Origin: Branchiostoma floridae
Taxonomy: Eukaryota > Chordata > Leptocardii > Amphioxiformes > Branchiostomatidae
Length of the DNA stretch: 62,000 bases
Assembly: GCF_000003815.2 (NCBI RefSeq)
Contig: NC_049986.1
Coordinates: 9,929,292-9,991,291 of the forward strand
Direction of reading: 5' to 3'
Numbering within the stretch: the stretch's first letter is position 1; every line of letters begins with the position of its first letter. Position numbers and translations under genes: made by a program. This document shows positions 58,148 to 62,000 of the stretch, one piece after another. Under the pieces are notes generated by a model, which was given only the letters and a program-made list of their open reading frames with translations, was not told the origin of the DNA and did not search any database.

Positions 58148-62000
<3,853 letters not shown>

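Overview
This is a stretch of eukaryotic (animal) nuclear DNA, most likely from a cephalochordate such as Branchiostoma. The genes are close to their vertebrate counterparts and are split by many introns at vertebrate-like positions. Each is present once, introns are short to medium, and the space between exons is packed with short terminal-inverted-repeat (TIR) elements and tRNA-derived SINE-like repeats. The species assignment is an inference. There is no bacterial, CRISPR or phage content. Two assembly gaps (runs of N) lie at 1737-2205 and 9643-9976.

Layout. (1) 1-6.5 kb: repeats, plus the last exon (2456-2620, +) of an unrecognised gene. (2) 6.5-15 kb, minus strand: a gene starting at 14920 that encodes a signal peptide, a CAP/SCP (CRISP-type) domain, a short hinge, an Asn/Gly-rich linker, a coiled-coil neck and collagen Gly-X-Y repeats. 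Cys-rich exons further downstream may be its 3' end. (3) 15-21.3 kb: repeats and probable 3' UTR, no gene recognised. (4) 21.3-33.3 kb, minus: an 11-exon MAP2K7 (MKK7) gene, 427 aa, complete and in frame. (5) 33.6-48.5 kb, plus: a 14-exon folylpolyglutamate synthase (FPGS) gene, 705 aa, complete and in frame. It sits head to head with MAP2K7 across about 310 bp containing a TCTCGCGAGA element. (6) 48.5-52.7 kb: repeats. (7) 52.7-62 kb, minus: SURF4, the ER cargo receptor. One upstream exon (61846 to the window edge) is followed by two complete, different 3' cassettes, each starting with a 44-nt exon of the same phase. No second set of 5' exons lies between them, which suggests alternative C-termini.

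MAP2K7 acts in JNK signalling, FPGS in folate retention and SURF4 in secretory export. I see no functional link beyond the shared MAP2K7/FPGS promoter. The most unusual items are the SURF4 alternative 3' cassettes, the CAP-collagen chimera, and a 439-bp TRIM-type mini LTR retroelement (40238-40676) in an FPGS intron. That element has TG...CA LTRs, a PBS, a PPT and a 4-bp target duplication, and its LTR carries a tRNA-like Pol III A/B-box segment. Several hAT-like elements have perfect 8-bp target duplications.
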